NCBI GenBank assembly: GCA_024196135.1
Contig: JAMQCK010000170.1
Location: forward strand, 1-45,529
Origin: Pleurotus ostreatus/Saccharomyces cerevisiae fusant
Lineage: Eukaryota; Opisthokonta
Length of the DNA stretch: 45,529 nucleotides
Reading direction: 5' to 3'
Shown: one piece after another, positions 1-10,316 of the stretch
Layout of the letters: every line of letters begins with the position of its first letter
Numbering within the stretch: position 1 is the first letter of the stretch
Position numbers and translations under genes: made by a program
Notes under the pieces: generated by a model
The model's input: only the letters and a program-made list of their open reading frames with translations
The model's database searches: none
Told to the model about the DNA's origin: nothing

Positions 1-175
1 AAAGCGACTCAAGAGTCCCAGAAGAACAAGAGACAGAAAGGAAGACGCACCACGCCTGCACGGCCAGCTGCACGGTGCCTGCGATCATCGTCGCGACGAT
101 CTGGCACCAGAATATGGGCTGGCTGCCGATATACGCGATATGACTCCGGTGAAAGGTGAGCATGGAGCAGCTGGT
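1..175 (-). pseudogene. OPT transporter fragment with internal deletion
   Basis: Read on the minus strand this is a decayed piece of a gene closely related to the intact OPT transporter at 4481-9294. Bases ~118-170 match the exon around 7390-7445, and bases ~2-117 match the exon and following intron around 5736-5852. About 1.5 kb of gene that should lie between them is missing. The join is in frame (…YIGS then PIFWCQ…), and the GT donor of the downstream intron is kept. Residues conserved in the intact gene are altered (LTFDWSQIAYIG reads LTFHRSHIAYIG), and the short segment before it has lost residues. The KVPPR motif of the family lies in the deleted part. No start, no other exons and no long frame remain, so this is a pseudogene remnant. 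It touches the window edge, so more of it may lie outside. Confidence 0.8.
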
Positions 176-677
176 ATAGGTCGCACCTCAAGGCCCCTGT
201 CAGACACTGAGATCGCTCATGAGTCCCGCGTACGCACCCGGTCGACTTAGACCGCTCCTTGTTCTGTACAAGTCCACATTGAGATTTGGGACGATGGAGG
301 CAAATAGGGCGTTGGGAGATCACGACTAGACACGCCACGACAAAGGTCGTTGGTGGCAAGTCAGCCGGAAATTGTGGCGACCAGGAGGGCAGTAGTATCT
401 ACCTACTGACTCGTTGATCGCTCGGATCGGGGCAGAGGATTACGGATGCAAGCTGAGGTTCGGACAGGTAGAGGACATAAGTGTATTCGATGCTACAGAC
501 AAGCCGAGATTGATCAAGTTTCACGATGCATCATACCACACGTGTGCAACGCATGGACGCCTCCAGCGCCCAGAGTGGCGCGCCGCGTACATGATCTATA
601 CTAACTGTATCCGCACGACCTCACTACATATCCGTGTGAGCATCGATCTCCATGCATATTCAGAAGACTCACCACGA
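176..677. other. No recognisable gene
   Basis: Frames here are short or overlap the neighbouring family A gene antisense. No protein motif, RNA gene or clear repeat was seen. Confidence 0.5.
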
Positions 678-1127
678 CTACGAGACTCGCAGAAGCCATT
701 TCGGTTCTTCCTCCGTACCCAACTCCTTCTTCAGCGCGTCAACGACCGCCGGGTCAGGCAAGCTACGCTGCGCCTCGCCCCGACCCTGATTATCCGTCAA
801 GACCAACGCGAACTCGATGTCCCGGTTGCGCAAGGTCGGATCGACGTAGACCAACTTGTATCCGGCGCACGGGAGCTGGTATCTCTCGCCGAGGAGATCA
901 CAGACCACTTGCTGTAGCGCCTGTTCGTGGTAGTCATTGTCGTACCCTTCTGGTTTGCGGTGAAGGTACGTAGGGCAACGCGAGTCGCCCTTGCAGAACC
1001 TGTGGTACATTTCTGGCGTGATTGCCCAGCCCAGGATGAAATGGCGCGAAACAGGAGGATGGAATCTCTGCCATGGACGAGAGACCGGCGAGGGAGATGG
1101 GTGGATAGCTTTCCTCGTGCTATGCAT
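678..1127 (-). CDS. Family A protein, copy A1 (unknown function)
   Basis: Uncharacterised protein of about 149 residues, homologous to the genes at 34844-35436 (A2) and 38376-38894 (A3). The shared core runs from a [HR]xxLGWxxTxEM/LxxxxC segment to a C-terminal block like VLTDNQGRGEAQRSLPDPAV, followed by VDALKKEL. Between them lies a second conserved part (LPCAGYKLVYVD in A1, LPCASYKLVYLD in A3). The reading frame stays open upstream to about 1229, but the first in-frame ATG is at 1127; a 5' exon cannot be excluded. Unlike A2 and A3 it has no F-box gene beside it. I do not recognise a domain family. The size, the several Cys/His residues and the lack of a signal peptide or membrane segment suggest a small soluble protein, but no function is assigned. 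Confidence 0.6.
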   Translation of the reverse strand: MHSTRKAIHPSPSPVSRPWQRFHPPVSRHFILGWAITPEMYHRFCKGDSRCPTYLHRKPEGYDNDYHEQALQQVVCDLLGERYQLPCAGYKLVYVDPTLRNRDIEFALVLTDNQGRGEAQRSLPDPAVVDALKKELGTEEEPKWLLRVS

Positions 1128-2152
1128 GCGGTCCGGAGAACTGCGCTGAGCGCGGGTGTTGGAAGATGTGGTCGTAGTGGCCAAGGTCGGCCGCTGGTCA
1201 GAGCTGGAAAGAAAGTCAAGTCTCGCCACGCGTAGGCTACTTAAACGCCAGGTCTTGGGGTTGATCCGGGGCTGATGGCATCAAACTGCATTGTTCTCGC
1301 GAGCTTGCAGCGGACCGTGAATCCGATTAAGCACAGTCATTGTCTGCTACATGGAGATTTTCTGCCTAACCGAATTCTCTTCCCGTCTCCGATGCAATGA
1401 CAATATTGGCAATCGCCATTGTCTCCAGCCGGCTCGAGCGTCCAAGCGTAACTGCTGAGTGAGCTTCTATCGCATCTCATACATGGCCCACCTGCCGCGA
1501 AGCCCGAGCTTTGAGTACTTGCGCATTGTGCGTGACACTGACAGGCGAGATGACCACCATTGTTCCTGTTATTGCCTTGCATTGTGCCCCTGTCATTGAC
1601 GCGGCCATTCAGCCGCTTACCCCGTTTGAGGGCCAATAGGCGTGGTAACTTCTAGGTCTGTCCATTGTTCGAAGACATGGTGCAGACACCACACCTGGAA
1701 CTCGATATTCCCCGGCGCATACTGCAGGAATATCGTGAGCTAATTCTGAATAAGCGAAGCATAAAGGCGACGCGTGGATTGTGTTTTTATGGGTGGCATT
1801 TTGATCGGTACGGCCTCCGATTGGCTGGGCCTCAATATGCCCTTTCAATCGACCCGCGGTCTTTATCCAAAGCAGATTCAGAATATTCGCTCGATAAACG
1901 TGCAGTAAGCGCCGGGGAATAACGAATTCCGGGTGTGGTGAGAAGCCAACTGAGCACCGCTGTTGATAGCTCCAAGGACTTCTACGGATGCCCACCGAAT
2001 GCGGCACCGTAGTCAACAACAATGTTGACCTTGTACATCGCTGATTTAGCTGGAATGGCATTGTATGCATCGATATAAAAGCCCTGAACGTAGCACGGAC
2101 AGAGCGGCGTATCCCATTGCATCCGTCACTGACTCACTGCACTCATCACATC
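1128..2152. other. Intergenic, no recognisable gene
   Basis: Several short overlapping frames on both strands lack motifs and plausible exon chains. This stretch presumably carries the promoters of the flanking divergent genes (A1 on minus, the 504-residue gene on plus). I see no F-box remnant here, although the paralogues of A1 are paired with one. Confidence 0.5.
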
Positions 2153-3860
2153 ATGTTACCTCGCCACCTTACCCTCGATCATGGCCTTCCCAAGGACGCA
2201 GGGTTCTACACATCGAGCGACTTGGTGATAGATACCAAACTCCACGCCCTTTCCTACACCAGCAACCCGCGCAACCTCGAGGCTCCTTTCTACGGGCTGC
2301 ACAATACGACCTTGTCGGAACTCTTTGATCGCCACCTCATCACGCATCCGCAATACGTTCTTTACACATCGAAGCATGAAGCTCGTACGTGTGTTCTACA
2401 CACAACACTGTGCTCATCATGACTGAACTGCGATCCCCCAAGATTCGATTATTAAACGCCTGAACGACGAAGCGCTTGCAAAGGAAGCAGCAACGTCTTC
2501 CGAGGGGTCGGCTGGTTCGGACTCGGACACGACCTCCTCCGAACCCAGCTCGAGTTGTGAGCATCCCACTTCCGCTTCTTGGAGTTGAAAAGCTCACGTC
2601 ACGCATAGCGCAGCATTTTGCCACCGATCCTGCGTCTACGCCGCCACTGTCCGAATGTAACGCTCTTTTTCCACTCCGAGAAAAGCGAAGTCGACTGACG
2701 CGGTGTATAGCTGTGCCGTCCGAAGATGGCCACTCACATTCTGACGAAGCCGACGAGAGTGCCGGCGTAGTCGGTCCTATGGGAGACGTCGCCGAGGCGG
2801 CGGGCAGCGTTGCCGAAGATGGCGGGAGCATCGCCGAGGTTGCAGGCAGTGTTGTCGAAGACAGAGAGTCCATTGACAGCGCTGAGAACCGCATTTCCGA
2901 CGATGGTAGTGTTGCCGATGCCGAGAGCAGCATTGTCGAGTATGGTGGAGGCGTTGTCGATACCGCGGGCAGCGTCGCTGGAGACAGTGGGAGAGCGGTC
3001 GATGCCGAGGGAAACACCGTGGAGGCTGGAGACTACGATGGTATGTGGTTGTGGTCCTGGTAACATGTCGCTCATGGTCGACTTGTAGCCGATCGGATGT
3101 CGATCGCGTCCATGCACACAGTGTCCGTCCCGGAGGCACTCTCAGGTGTGCCTGACTTCGCGGGTATCTTCTCCATTGTCATCGACATGGAAGGAGGCCC
3201 GACGCAAGTTCCGCCATCGAGACGCAACGTCATTCAACTTCCGCAGAGGAGCAGAGGCACCGCGGAAACTGATCAAAACGTGGACGCTCAGCAGCCTGAG
3301 CCTGAGGCCGAGTCTGAAACGCAGGCTCGCAAGCGGCGCGCGGCCCAGGCGTGTAGTCTATACGATGGTGAATACTTGCTCTGGGAGCGGGTGATCTCTT
3401 AGAGGAGGATAAGCACAACCCGGGTCGAGGTGCGCACTGGAGCCCTGGACCGAATCTTGATGATCCCCAGATCAACAAGCTTCTACAAGAGGCTCAGAAG
3501 GACCTGATCGACTATCTCTTCATCCTGTTCTACCTCGTGGACAAGAACGCGAAGACCGTCGTTGTTCGCGCTACTGCAGGTGTCTTCTGGTGCTGGGCAT
3601 GCATTAATCGGGAAGATGTACCACTGTACACCATGCCTACCCCGAACTCCGACTTACGCCAGTCCCTCACGCTGAGCGAGCGCGCAAAAGCCGACGCTCT
3701 TATTGGGAAGTGGTCGGAGACTTTTGTAGTGGGCAGGCTGAATTCGGACGCGGAGCTAACGAAAATGAGGAAGAAGGTGTTCGAAGTCATCGGGAACGAT
3801 GCTCCTGTCGCTCTTGTCAGAAAGAGGCTGGTCACTAGGGACCAAATGGAGAACATGTAA
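2153..3860 (+). CDS. Uncharacterised 504-residue protein with acidic heptad repeats
   Basis: Five exons join in one frame: 2153-2384, 2443-2556, 2609-3040, 3089-3367 and 3403-3860, giving 504 codons and a TAA stop. Each intron has a GT donor and AG acceptor and is 35-58 nt long. I do not recognise the family. Residues 1-77 form a compact region (PRHLTLDHGL, SELFDRHLITHPQYVLYTSK). Then comes a Ser/Glu/Asp-rich low-complexity part. About eleven degenerate acidic heptads lie at roughly residues 177-259. After a basic RKRRA stretch the last 150 residues look folded, with helical stretches (LIDYLFILFYLVDKNAK, then GVFWCWACINREDVP). No signal peptide is visible. It is likely a fungus-restricted protein expressed from the region divergent to A1. 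Confidence 0.6.
2789..3034 (+). repeat. 21-bp coding repeat (acidic heptads)
   Basis: About eleven degenerate 21-bp units encode heptads such as AGSVAED, GGSIAEV, AGSVVED, SSIVEYG, GGVVDTA and GRAVDAE. Each has V or I near the middle followed by D or E. The units lie inside exon 3 of the 504-residue gene. Confidence 0.65.
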
Positions 3861-4480
3861 AGGCAGTACTTTGTAAATATCGTCACAATTTGGGCTATCG
3901 ATGCAGCACTGGATAATCAAAAATCATACCGAAGAGAGTGTCATCGCAAGCATGAGTTGAAACAGACGTCGGAAAAGCCAACGAAGAAGCACAGTGGGTT
4001 TTACAGGTCGAGCCAGATTTCCACGAAAAGAGAAAGGCGTCATATTCGTTTCCCCGCGGACCTGATTGATTAGCAGAGAGTCGAGACAGAGTTGAAGAAG
4101 CTGGGGCAATAGCAAGGGTAAGCTGGCGTATTGACGACCTGCGGCAGTGAGAGCTTTGCCTGGCTGGTTCTTCTACAACTGATCACATAAATCGGCACGC
4201 GTAAGCCATCGCAGCTCCCATGTCTTGAGCGCTCTGTTCAACGCGGCCAGCAGTGGAGCCGCGAGGATGAGTACCCAAACTGAGACTGAAGCGCACAGTG
4301 CCCAAATGAAGCGCACAGTGCCCAAAGCGTGATAGCGGTGTAGCATACGCAAGCTAAAAATACAATCGAAAGCATCTCGAAAAGCGTCCGGCCATCTACA
4401 GAAAACGCAAACCCTTAGACACGACGACGACAAAGGCTACTGCAAGATGGGTCTGCGCGTCGCGTCAACACCGCCCGAGC
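3861..4480. other. Convergent intergenic region, no gene seen
   Basis: This is the space between the 3' ends of the 504-residue gene and the OPT transporter. The short frames have no motif. It holds one small tandem duplication at 4287-4326. Confidence 0.5.
4287..4326. repeat. 20-bp perfect tandem duplication
   Basis: The unit TGAAGCGCACAGTGCCCAAA occurs twice head to tail without mismatch, in noncoding DNA. Confidence 0.9.
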
Positions 4481-7400
4481 TCAGTGCGTGCCCGAGCACG
4501 TCCCCACGCACCCGAATGACTGCCCCTGGTCGAGTCGGCGTAATGGGGTCGACGACCAGTCCAGCGTGTTCTTGTGGACCGTGTTGCCCCACCAATTCTG
4601 GAGCGAGTTGGCGCCGATGGTCCCGTTGGCAGGGTACTGCAAGCTACGTGGCGAGGAGCGGCGTCAGTTTGGAGGGGAGGTGAGTTTCGCGGGAAGCTAC
4701 GCACCAGAAGTAAACGGCAATAATCCCCAATGCCGTGCCAGCATCGAGGGCCGCGGATAGTACATCTGGATGTCAATGTAATAAGCGGGACGGGAAGAAG
4801 CCGGAGAAAGAGTCAATCGCACAATTATATTTCGTCCAAAAGCCAAACCATCGTCGCCGTACTGCAGCCGGGGTGAGTTGGGTTCGCGGGAAGCGGGAAG
4901 GCTCCGAAGAAGGGGGAAAAGCAAAAAGGGACGCACTTAGGTACTGGAAAACAAACCCGACTGTCGCCCACCCCACGTAGTTGACAGCGGTGGCAGGCGG
5001 TATATCCGACGTGCCAGAGAATACAAGGGGGAAGCTGTGGATGGGGAGCTTAGTACAAGGCGTCGGATTGGATTTAATGGTTGAGGACTCACTTGAGGTA
5101 ATTTAGTATGGTCGTAGGATATTTCTTCGTGATGAGCCATAAGATGACAGGGCACGCCGCCCCGATGAGGAAGAAGAACGTGAGAGCTGGGGGTAGGGAG
5201 GTCAATTGAGACGCCGTAAGAGTGATTTTGAAGACGCCGTTGACTAGGTGGTCGACGCCGTCGCCTAAACTCCCAAAACTCAGAAAAGACACGCACTATA
5301 GTACACTTGTCCAGCCGAGAACTGGAGCTTTGGGCCGATGACGCCCCACTGGGATAGAGGGTCAGCAAGCTTGCTTGATGCCCTGCTTCGCGAAGACCAC
5401 TCGGCGACTTACAATGATCGATGCGGTACCGAAGACTTGTGTAGAGGGGCAGGTAAAGCTAGGATGAGGGTGAGTTTATCGTTCAGCGAAGCTGGGGTAT
5501 TGTCTCGCGTAGGTGAAGGAATTCGCGTCGCGGACGAGGGAAGACATGACCGAAGAGGAAACAAAGCTTACTTATCGCGCTGGTTCTGGGTACACAGGCC
5601 CGGTATGTTGGTGAACATCCTGCGGAGATTGAATGTCAATCAGGATCCCTCAACTCGCCCAAGAGATAGTCGCGGGGGAAATAGGGAGCGGGGGAGTAGG
5701 AAAGCGGAGGGGGGCGTAGGGATCGGGGGAGTAGGAAAGCGACTCAAGAATCCGAGAAGACCAAGAGTCAAAAATGAAAACGCACCACGCCTGCACGGCC
5801 AGCTGCACGGTGCCCGCGATCATCGTCGCGACGATCTGGCACCAGAACATCGGCCGCGGCGGCACCTTCATGTAGTGCCCGAGCTTGAAGTCGGCGGTGA
5901 ATTGCATGGCTGGGGGAGGGGGTGTTAGTTGGGTGCGCGTGAGGTCTGAACTGTCACTTCAAGCGACCAAAGTCCAACGACTGCTCACCCTGCGCCATCG
6001 TGATATATCCATACGTCTTGAACATCATCATCGCGACGGGCTTGCCGGGCAGCATGAAGCCGACGATGAGCTCGGTGATGACGCTAGGAGGTGCGTGTTA
6101 GTGTATGGTTTTTGCTTGGGGAAGATGAAGGTCGGTGGCAGAAGGGACGGTCAGCGGGGAGGAGGACGGTCGATGGTAGAAGGACGATAAGTTGGAAGAA
6201 GGATGGTCAGGAAACGCACTTCAACCCAATTTGTCGATTCGTGACCGCCTGGATCATGCCGATGGGGACGAGGTAGATGAGGGCTGGGGAGAGAATAGAT
6301 CGTCAGTATTTTTATGGGCCAGAGGATAAAGCCAAAGGTGCTCACAAATGATCAAGGCGACCAGCAACGCCCAGATTGTCATCCCCGACGGCCAGACCTC
6401 GATGCAGACGCAGGCGAAGATGAAGGTGACGACTGTCGTTTAGCGGTCGTATTGGGCGACGAAAAAGCCGTATAGGGCGAGATAGTGTCAGGCGAGACGT
6501 GGCAAGCGAGGTAGTGATAACGCATCGAGACCAAGGATGGCACGCGAGTGTTAGCGATAGCAATGCAAAGGAAGCAACGAGCACGGTCAGTAAAGCCCTT
6601 CGGATAGTTATCAAGTTTCTCACCGAAGATAGCGATGTAGTGCCACTCGGGCACCTGCTGGTACCGTGACATCAGCCGGGCGTGGATGTCGGGCTGCTCG
6701 CGCAGGGATCGCTTCAAGTTGATCATGATGGGCTTGTAGAAGTGGATGGCGGCGTGGCTGGGGAGAGGTGAGCCTGGTCCATGACTCCATACGATGGCGA
6801 AAAAACTCGAAGAACGCTCTTGCTAGACTCGCATGAAGCGGGAAAAAATGAAGCCACTCACGTCAACGTCGCCGAAATCGCCAAGAACGACAGCCCGTAG
6901 CACATCACAAATGTGATCGAGAGGTAGAGCGGGCTGTACATGTGGTACGCGTCGACGTCGATGGTCGCGGCGACGGTGAGGATGCGCGTGAGGTTGTACT
7001 CGCTCCCAGTGTTGTCGTAGGCGATGCGGGAGGAGACGGGCATGTATTGCGCGTAGAAGGCGTTGGTGTACTGGGCAAGGGTGGACGTTAAGGAAGACTG
7101 AGAAAAGAGCGAAGACACGAGAAAGGACAGGGAAACAATGATACGCACGTAGAGTATCGGCGTAAGGAACCCTAAAGAGAGAATTAGGTCATAGATCAAG
7201 GCCGAAAACTTGTAGGACGTACAGAAAAAGAACAAGAACCCAATGATCACATTCGCCTGTGCCCACCCTTTAGATAGCTGGGTTAGTCCCGCGTACGACG
7301 GCAGCTGCATAGCTCAAAGGTGCTTACATGGTGTCGCAAGTCTGCAGGCAATGTGAGCTAGGAAGACGCGTGAGGCAGTCAAGATACTCACGGGCTGCCA

Positions 7401-9294
7401 ATATACGCAATCTGACTCCAGTCAAAAGTGAGGATGGAGAAGCCGAGGCCACTGTGGTAGCTGCATGACGCGGGATATGATGAGTATGCTTATTGAATTT
7501 TGAAACACTGGTTGCGCACCCAAATAATTGATTGACTTTCTGCGAGGGAGGGTCTGGTCAGCTTCATTCCTAGACGAAGCTACTATGAAATTTACTCACA
7601 ACGTTATTCGGTGCTATCCAGCACACCCAGGTAAAGACACTATAAATTCGGTCGGTTAGAAGGGAGACCGATTAAGAAGACGGTCAACACTCACCTGAGC
7701 GCCTCAAATAGATACCCGGGGAAGAAATCTGTATGTGGTGCATGAGTAAAGGTGTTCAGTGCGTGGGTGTGAGTGGTCTGGGGCGTGGGAGGTATGCCAC
7801 GGAAAAGCGAGCGAGTTTCCACGGTGATACAAGCGGAGCGTCTCCGCGGCGCACACGCAACCCCGAGGGCATAAATTAGCCTCGGCAGGAATGCGCTGGT
7901 GATACATGGCGGATAGAGCAACAGGAGAGCAGTACTCAGAAGTTCATGGGGTACTAAAAAGACTGCAAGGACAGCGGGAAACTCACACCAAACGAATGCG
8001 CCGCCAAGCGCGAATGCGAAGAACCGCTCGCGGGAGATGCCGCCATACTGCCCGACACCGGCGTAGCTTTGCGAGTGCAGGGTGTTGAAGAGCGCGCAGG
8101 AGACGAGGGTGTTGGGCCAGACTAGGTGGGAGTTAGTGCGTGTTAGACGGTATTTGAGGCGGTTTCGAATTCATCAGAGCTCGGGGTGGGGATGTGGCGT
8201 TGGGGCGTCAGCGGCACAGCGAGCACGTTTGAGAGAGAGAGCGAGCGCGTTTGTGGAAAAAAAGCAAAGTGAATGGTTGCATAGTAAAACCAACGTACTC
8301 ATAGAGGGCGGCGCAACGAGGAAGCGGCGCGCCACGCCACCTGCGCGTGTGATCAGATACGACCGACGTTTGCCATATTGGGCGCCCCACCTATGCTGAA
8401 CCCGATGAGCTGGGTGGACATGACGAGCATCCATTGATCTATGGGGCGCGCGTAGCTTCAGTGACCAGCTGCCGAGGGATCTGGTAATGGGAGACGCACA
8501 GGCGAAGGGCCAGACTTGGTTGTAGTACACGCGCTGGACGGCGACAATGTCGGTGGCATAGGCTGTCTCGGCGCCGACGGTGGCCATGATGGTGACGAGG
8601 ACCTGGGTGAGAGTCGTTAGCGTTTGAGGGGGTAGGGGTTGAAGGAAGGTCGTACGTGTTCCTTGATAGTGAAGGGACCAGGATTTAATGGGATGGAAAA
8701 TATCGACACATTTGGACAGATGAACGCCCAGAGCCGACCGAAGGGGAAGATGAGGAGTTGCGCGACGAGCTGTGAGGGATGTGATTAGCATTTGTGATTG
8801 ACCTTGTAGGGACTGTGGCGCACCCCGGTAACAGTGACGCTAGGGTAGCGGAAGTAGAAGAACTGGTTCATGCCGGGGATGACCATCGCCCAGATGACGC
8901 CAAGGACCCAAGCGCGAATGGTCGACGCAGGCATGGAGGGGTCATCGAAGTTGGCGACGGCACTGCGGACTTCGGGGTAGGGGGAATCCTCGTCTGCGTG
9001 GTACGATGAGCAGAGCACTTTGCGAGGGGAGTAAGAACGCACCGAGGATCTCGGACTTGTTATCATAATCATAATTTGGGTCGAAGTCTTCGTATACTTC
9101 TGACCCAGCGCTCGAGATGACAGATAAGTGGTCGTGGATGAGGGAGGGGGCTGATTCTGGGTGGCGTATGAGTACTTGGATGCGAGAGGAGTTGTACGAC
9201 ACGCACGGATGGATGACTTCTCGACGTCAACATCTTGAATAGTGTATAGCGTATTGCCGCGGGGTTCCTCGTCCCGGGGAAGGACGTCTCTCAT
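4481..9294 (-). CDS. OPT-family oligopeptide transporter, full length
   Basis: Proton-coupled plasma-membrane importer of small peptides of the oligopeptide transporter (OPT) family, peptide-transport clade. Some fungal members move glutathione or tetra/pentapeptides; the substrate cannot be read here. The chain starts at ATG 9294 (MRDVLPRDEE…) and passes through roughly two dozen short exons. It ends in the family-typical WWGNTV…SFG region with a stop at 4481-4483. Diagnostic motifs are SPYPEVRSAV near the N terminus, SIPLNPGPFTIKEHV (NPG motif), YATDIVAVQRVYY, LFNTLHSQSYAGVGQYGGISR, APNNVKVNQLFG, and the KIPPR-type motif as KVPPRPMFWCQ. About 14-16 hydrophobic segments are seen. I traced every exon and found no frameshift. 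Two introns are unusually long: one near 7738-7990 and one of about 190 nt near 6430-6620. An in-frame stop upstream of 9294, with no ATG between, supports the start. A decayed relative lies at 1-175. Confidence 0.93.
5682..5741. repeat. Short direct repeat in an OPT intron
   Basis: A 25-bp purine-rich unit at 5682-5706 recurs at 5717-5741 with one mismatch (period 35 bp). It sits inside the intron just downstream of the KVPPR-containing exon. Confidence 0.85.
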
Positions 9295-10081
9295 CTCATG
9301 AGCCTCGCGCTCGGGGCTGGTGTCTGCAATCTTGATTGTGTGGTGGGGGCGGGTCCGGAGAGTTCGTTGTCCAGTAGTCGGGCGCCAGAACGCGCGTTGA
9401 GACTATCTGGATGCCGGGAAAAGCTGTGGCGCGCGCGATACTACTCGCAAGGGATATAGGACACGGAGCTCGGGAGTATGTGGGTCGAGGGGATGCCGAG
9501 GGAGTCGTTGAGTGCGAGAGGGAAGGGAGATGGTGCGCTTCGGTGTCGACGAGAGGGATGATAGGGTGCGGGGATGGGGGTCAGGAGCAAGCCGGACAGG
9601 CGCGCCAGCCGGAGGGGGGCGCAGGAACGGTCAGCGGCACAGGCCGTTATCTGCCTCAGCTCTGATCGTTCCTGATCCCGCCCGCCACGCGACTTCCACG
9701 TGTGGCTTCCGTCCCCGGAGAGCGCGCCATCTTTCGTCTTGCCGTCGTCGTCTCGCCCGTTTCCGCCGTTGGAAAAATTCGATAGGAGTCGTTCATCTCG
9801 TACTCTATTCCTGAGAGCTCGTCCCGGTCATTCTGACCCGCTCAAACCCCTGCTGGCACTCAGTCCCTGTGACCCCGCCGACTCCGGCGGTCCGCTCGTG
9901 TGCCGCTCCGAGATGCTCGCTGGCGCTGGGAAACGATGTCTGCCCACTTACAGCACACCGCCATGGTCTAGACGGCGCCACCGCTGTCATTCGTCACCCG
10001 TTCGACAGATTGAAGATGGGCAGAGATCCCAGCGATGGGCCTGTCGCCGCTATAGCCTGGTGACCAAACCTCCGACGCGAT
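9295..10081. other. OPT upstream region; no gene
   Basis: GC-rich DNA between the OPT start and the inverted-repeat unit. Plus-strand frames here are arginine- and glycine-rich with no motif and look like chance frames. Confidence 0.5.
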
Positions 10082-10103
10082 GCGAAGCCGCGTTGGAGGG
10101 CTT

Positions 10104-10229
10104 GGTAAAATACGTCAGAATTTTGGCTGACAGGCCTTATGATCGAATTTGTGACAAAACGTGCGCGACGGCATTGTCCGAGGCAGCCAAAATTTCCTTT
10201 TTGGGGACTAATAGGGCGCCGCGCGACGC
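10104..10229 (+). repeat. Left terminal inverted repeat
   Basis: It matches the reverse complement of 15781-15904 with one substitution (GCATTG versus GCAATG) and one 2-bp indel. It contains its own palindrome, AATTTTGGCTG at 10119-10129 against CAGCCAAAATT at 10184-10194. A 26/32 weaker match continues outward to about 10082. Confidence 0.92.
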
Positions 10230-10316
10230 GGGCGACGCGTCTGTCTCCCGCGTCCATGAGACCTTACGCGCACTCGGCATACCTAGTACTTCAGTAACGC
10301 GTCGCTCTGAGCGCAC

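Noticed and set aside
10100..10215. Peptide VKYVRILADRPYDRICDKTC readable in both inverted repeats
   Set aside because: Both copies are open simply because they are the same DNA. No start, splice partner or third copy supports a protein.
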